A stretch of DNA of 64,000 nt, from NCBI GenBank assembly GCA_951812505.1, contig CATOSI010000004.1:47211-111210 (forward strand). Reading direction: 5' to 3'. The translations under genes and the position numbers were made by a program. The notes below the pieces were generated by a model. The model was not told the DNA's origin. It ran no database searches and worked only from the letters and a program-made list of their open reading frames with translations. The stretch is from an uncultured Dehalococcoidia bacterium. GTDB taxonomy: Bacteria > Chloroflexota > Dehalococcoidia > Lucifugimonadales > UBA1123. Below are positions 61,801 through 64,000 of this stretch, piece by piece. Every line of letters begins with the position of its first letter. Within the stretch, counting starts at the first letter, position 1.

Positions 61801-63233
61801 GGGGCAGTAGGGCGCCGGAAATCACTCCGCACATCTGGTTACCCGAGCCCAAGCTGCTGTTTCGTCCCAACGGAATCTCGGGCACTGAAACTCATCCCCT
61901 GAGAGGGTTGTTGAGACACGGGCCATTTTCAAGCGGGTTTGTGCCTGACCCTATCAGGATTGCAACGATCGCGCCGAGCGGAGAGCGTGGGCGACTGCAA
62001 GCCCTCATTAGTGAATTAGACTCCTCTCACAATCCTCTTGAACGGAGGGATTACTTGCCAGCTTGGCCGGGATTTAATAATGCCTTCAGACTTCGGCTGA
62101 GCTTGGCGGGTGGTAACTGCGATGTCGAACTCGATCGCAGCTTGGACATTGAGCTACGTAGTTCAAGTACACCACATGCTGTCCTAGCGGATAGTCTGGT
62201 CCGGGCTGTACAGCGCCTGCACGCTGTGAGAAATGACTTCGATGTTGTCCTCATCTACCTCCCGAAACGTTGGGAAACGGGATTCAAGGGAAATCCAGAT
62301 GAAGACTTCGATCTTCATGATCATCTGAAAGCTACCACGGCATCGCTGGGGATGCCGATTCAACTCATACGTGAAGACAAAGCGCTGGCCTATAGGTGCA
62401 AAGCGAGTGTTGCGTGGCATATCGGGTTAGCACTGTACGCTAAGGCTGGTGGAGTCCCATGGAAATTGGCAGAAACAGATTCTGAGACTGCTCACATCGG
62501 GATTTCATACGCTATCCGTCCGCAAAATTCGAGTAGTTCCCGGTTCGTGACGTGCTGTAGCCAAGTTTTCGACGCAGAGGGTGCTGGGATCGAGTTCGTC
62601 GCCTACGACACACACGACTTTGAGGTCCGTCAGCGCAATCCATTCCTGTCAAAAACCGAAATGTTTCGGGTGATGACCCGTTCGATGGACCTGTACCGCC
62701 ATCGCCATGCGGGAAGGTCACCCCGTCGAGTAATAGTCCACAAGACGACTGAGTTCAAGCGTCAAGAAGTGGAAGGTTGTATGGATGCGTTTCACCTCTG
62801 CGAGTCAGTCGACCTGGTGCAGATCGTCGAAGACGTCGGCTGGCGCGGCGTAAATTTTGATATGCAACGCACGTCTCGCAACGCTGGTCCCACTCCGTTC
62901 CCTGTCACACGAGGTACTCTTATAGGTCTTGGACCGCGCGACGCATTGCTGTGGACTCACGGCGATGTGCATGGTATCAGCAACAATGGTCGGTCGTTCT
63001 TCAAGGGATCAAGGAGTACGCCTCGACCACTTCGGTTGGTCCGCCACGGAGGACACGGTTCATGGGACGAGACGGCCCTCGCTATACTCGGACTATCCAA
63101 AATGAATTGGAATAATGACTCCCTATACGACGACCTCCCCGTTACACTGTCCTACGCGAAGGTGCTCGCCCGCGTGGTCAAGCGTATGCCCAGCCTCCAG
63201 CGTGGACCCTATCAGTTCCGGTTTTTCATGTAG
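61797..63233 (+). CDS. Short prokaryotic Argonaute (MID-PIWI only)
   Basis: The 478-aa protein lacks N and PAZ domains. The MID part has FDVVLIYLPKRWE (about 148-160) and YRCKASVAWHIGLALYAKAG, then GVPWKL, typical of guide 5'-end pockets. The PIWI part starts at ETAHIGISYAI (230-240), where the first catalytic Asp of slicing Argonautes (x-G-x-D) is replaced by Ser, so it should not cut. HKTTEFKRQEVEG and the hydrophobic C-terminal end YQFRFFM agree with short pAgos. With the SIR2-APAZ partner it should form a heterodimer that senses guide-matched DNA. The loss of slicing is inferred from the motif. Confidence 0.9.
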   Translation: MRGSRAPEITPHIWLPEPKLLFRPNGISGTETHPLRGLLRHGPFSSGFVPDPIRIATIAPSGERGRLQALISELDSSHNPLERRDYLPAWPGFNNAFRLRLSLAGGNCDVELDRSLDIELRSSSTPHAVLADSLVRAVQRLHAVRNDFDVVLIYLPKRWETGFKGNPDEDFDLHDHLKATTASLGMPIQLIREDKALAYRCKASVAWHIGLALYAKAGGVPWKLAETDSETAHIGISYAIRPQNSSSSRFVTCCSQVFDAEGAGIEFVAYDTHDFEVRQRNPFLSKTEMFRVMTRSMDLYRHRHAGRSPRRVIVHKTTEFKRQEVEGCMDAFHLCESVDLVQIVEDVGWRGVNFDMQRTSRNAGPTPFPVTRGTLIGLGPRDALLWTHGDVHGISNNGRSFFKGSRSTPRPLRLVRHGGHGSWDETALAILGLSKMNWNNDSLYDDLPVTLSYAKVLARVVKRMPSLQRGPYQFRFFM

Positions 63234-63561
63234 GGAGATGGGGCGACAATCAAGCTCCTCGGAACTAGGCCGTGTTGACATTCAGCATCTGGATGCCTGC
63301 GCTATCACACAATCAGCGTTGCTGAAGAGCATCTCCGGCGATGTCGCTCTCCGGTCGTCCGGGTGTATTCAGTTAGTCGAAGACGATTGAGTCGACGAGT
63401 TCTCGGCCTGTCTTAGCTGTACCTGGCTGGATTACTTATATCGGGGAATTCTGCTCGGCGCGGGTCGCGCGACGGCCCACTGATAGCCTATCTATGAGTG
63501 GCTGCGTGGCGGATGTCTGGCTAGAATTGACTTCACATCCGGATGGCAGGAGGAGAACGCT
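63234..63561 (+). other. Stretch with no clear gene
   Basis: A 50-aa frame starts at 63238 (MGRQSSSSELGRVDIQHLD) directly behind the pAgo stop. It has no features I recognise, and no ribosome site is visible other than GGGAG at the pAgo end. It may be a remnant. The rest shows nothing. Confidence 0.35.
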
Positions 63562-63800
63562 ATGCTTGCGCTCAAAAGACAGATCGCGGCCTATGAGAGG
63601 ATGCAGCCGGGCCTTGAGACGGATCATTTCGGGAAGTGGGTGGTGTTCTAGGACGAGGAGCTGGTGGGACATATGATACGGACCGCGAGGCGGTCGAGAC
63701 TGCCATAGAGATGTTCGGACGAGGTCCGTATTTGATCAGACAGGTGGGGGTGATCCCTGTTCCGCTCTTGCGTCGGTCATCTATGGACAATGCACCATGA
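63562..63800 (+). pseudogene. Decayed small conserved protein (DUF5678-like)
   Basis: The frame from ATG 63562, with GGAGGAG upstream, reads LALKRQIAAYERMQPGLETD and HFGKWVVF, then an in-frame TAG (63649). Past it DEELVG continues, and after a one-base shift TYDTDREAVETAIEMFGRG and PYLIRQVG follow. This resembles short DUF5678-type proteins that precede aspartyl-protease-like genes. A stop plus a frameshift mean it is broken. Confidence 0.6.
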
Positions 63801-63997
63801 GGAGAGTTGATTGCGACTTTGTCGATACAGGAGCGGTGCGTGGCGCGGACCTCCTGCAGACGTTCGTTCCGACGGTCGAGGTACGTAACGGTCTGACCCG
63901 AACCATGTGGTGGGAAGTGCCGTTCCGCTGGATTCGCCGGAGCGTGAATACTGGGCCTTGGTGCATACTGGCACGGCGCTCAGTTGTGTCGATGTAA
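63797..63997 (+). pseudogene. Possible aspartyl-protease-like remnant
   Basis: A 66-aa frame overlaps the previous remnant by 4 bp (ATGA), the arrangement expected of a coupled second gene. It contains VDCDFVDTGA, a D-T-G-A as in retroviral-type aspartyl proteases, and TVEVRNGLTR. It is much shorter than the family and close to the window edge, so the identification is weak. Confidence 0.35.
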
Positions 63998-64000
63998 ACC

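Overview
The window looks like a chromosomal segment of a Chloroflexota bacterium, most probably a SAR202-type or related Dehalococcoidia lineage. This is inference. It rests on the bacterial ribosomal, secE-nusG and 5S genes, frequent TTG starts behind strong Shine-Dalgarno sites, and side-by-side flavin-dependent luciferase-like monooxygenases, an enolase-superfamily dehydratase, a CaiB/BaiF CoA-transferase, paired amidohydrolases and a TPP enzyme, a catabolic gene mix known to be expanded in SAR202 genomes. No 16S or 23S gene is present to prove it.

The left half (about 1-37250) is mostly housekeeping. It opens with a lone phage-type large terminase, then an IscA-like protein with a Cys/Gly tail, an M50 protease, and a tyrA-like/aroA/gmk/CoA-transferase run. 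A minus-strand rhamnonate-dehydratase-like enzyme and a luciferase-like oxidoreductase follow. A stand-alone 5S rRNA gene with its own promoter precedes rpsA, clpC, radA and larC. Next comes the classical tRNA-Thr/tRNA-Tyr/tRNA-Thr-tuf-rpmG-secE-nusG-rplK-rplA-[L10 leader]-rplJ-rplL block. A minus-strand series then runs from gdh to larA and includes coaX-coaBC, a GerW-like protein, a tautomerase, an M20 peptidase and an MBL hydrolase. A leader RNA with a short Cys-Ser-Cys reading frame and a terminator precedes a MoeB/ThiF-type E1 enzyme and a tandem rhodanese. Two related amidohydrolases and a TPP-dependent enzyme close the half.

The right half (about 37290-64000) is an accessory island. 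Its left edge carries a tRNA-Thr(CGT) gene cut at the anticodon loop and an rnhA gene cut by an IS256 element. Inside are phage-like genes (Cas4/RecB-like nuclease, HTH protein, HNH-like protein, a conserved unknown) followed by a 13-unit pentamer repeat, then a pile of broken transposases (IS1182, IS256, IS5, IS630 types).

Defence genes fill the rest. First comes a minus-strand three-gene cassette: a large unknown helical protein, a STAND/AAA-type ATPase and an HEPN-motif protein. Two direct ~122-bp MITE copies bracket the last two genes; I could not match this cassette to a named system. Then comes a plus-strand 12.4-kb array: hsdM, an AbiE toxin-antitoxin pair with its own promoter and operator, a 2TM protein plus TIR-like effector, hsdS, hsdR, and a SPARSA pair (SIR2-APAZ plus short Argonaute). 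Thus DNA modification/restriction, abortive infection by nucleotidyl transfer, probable NAD depletion and guided sensing are stacked in one direction. The right edge ends in a decayed two-gene module.
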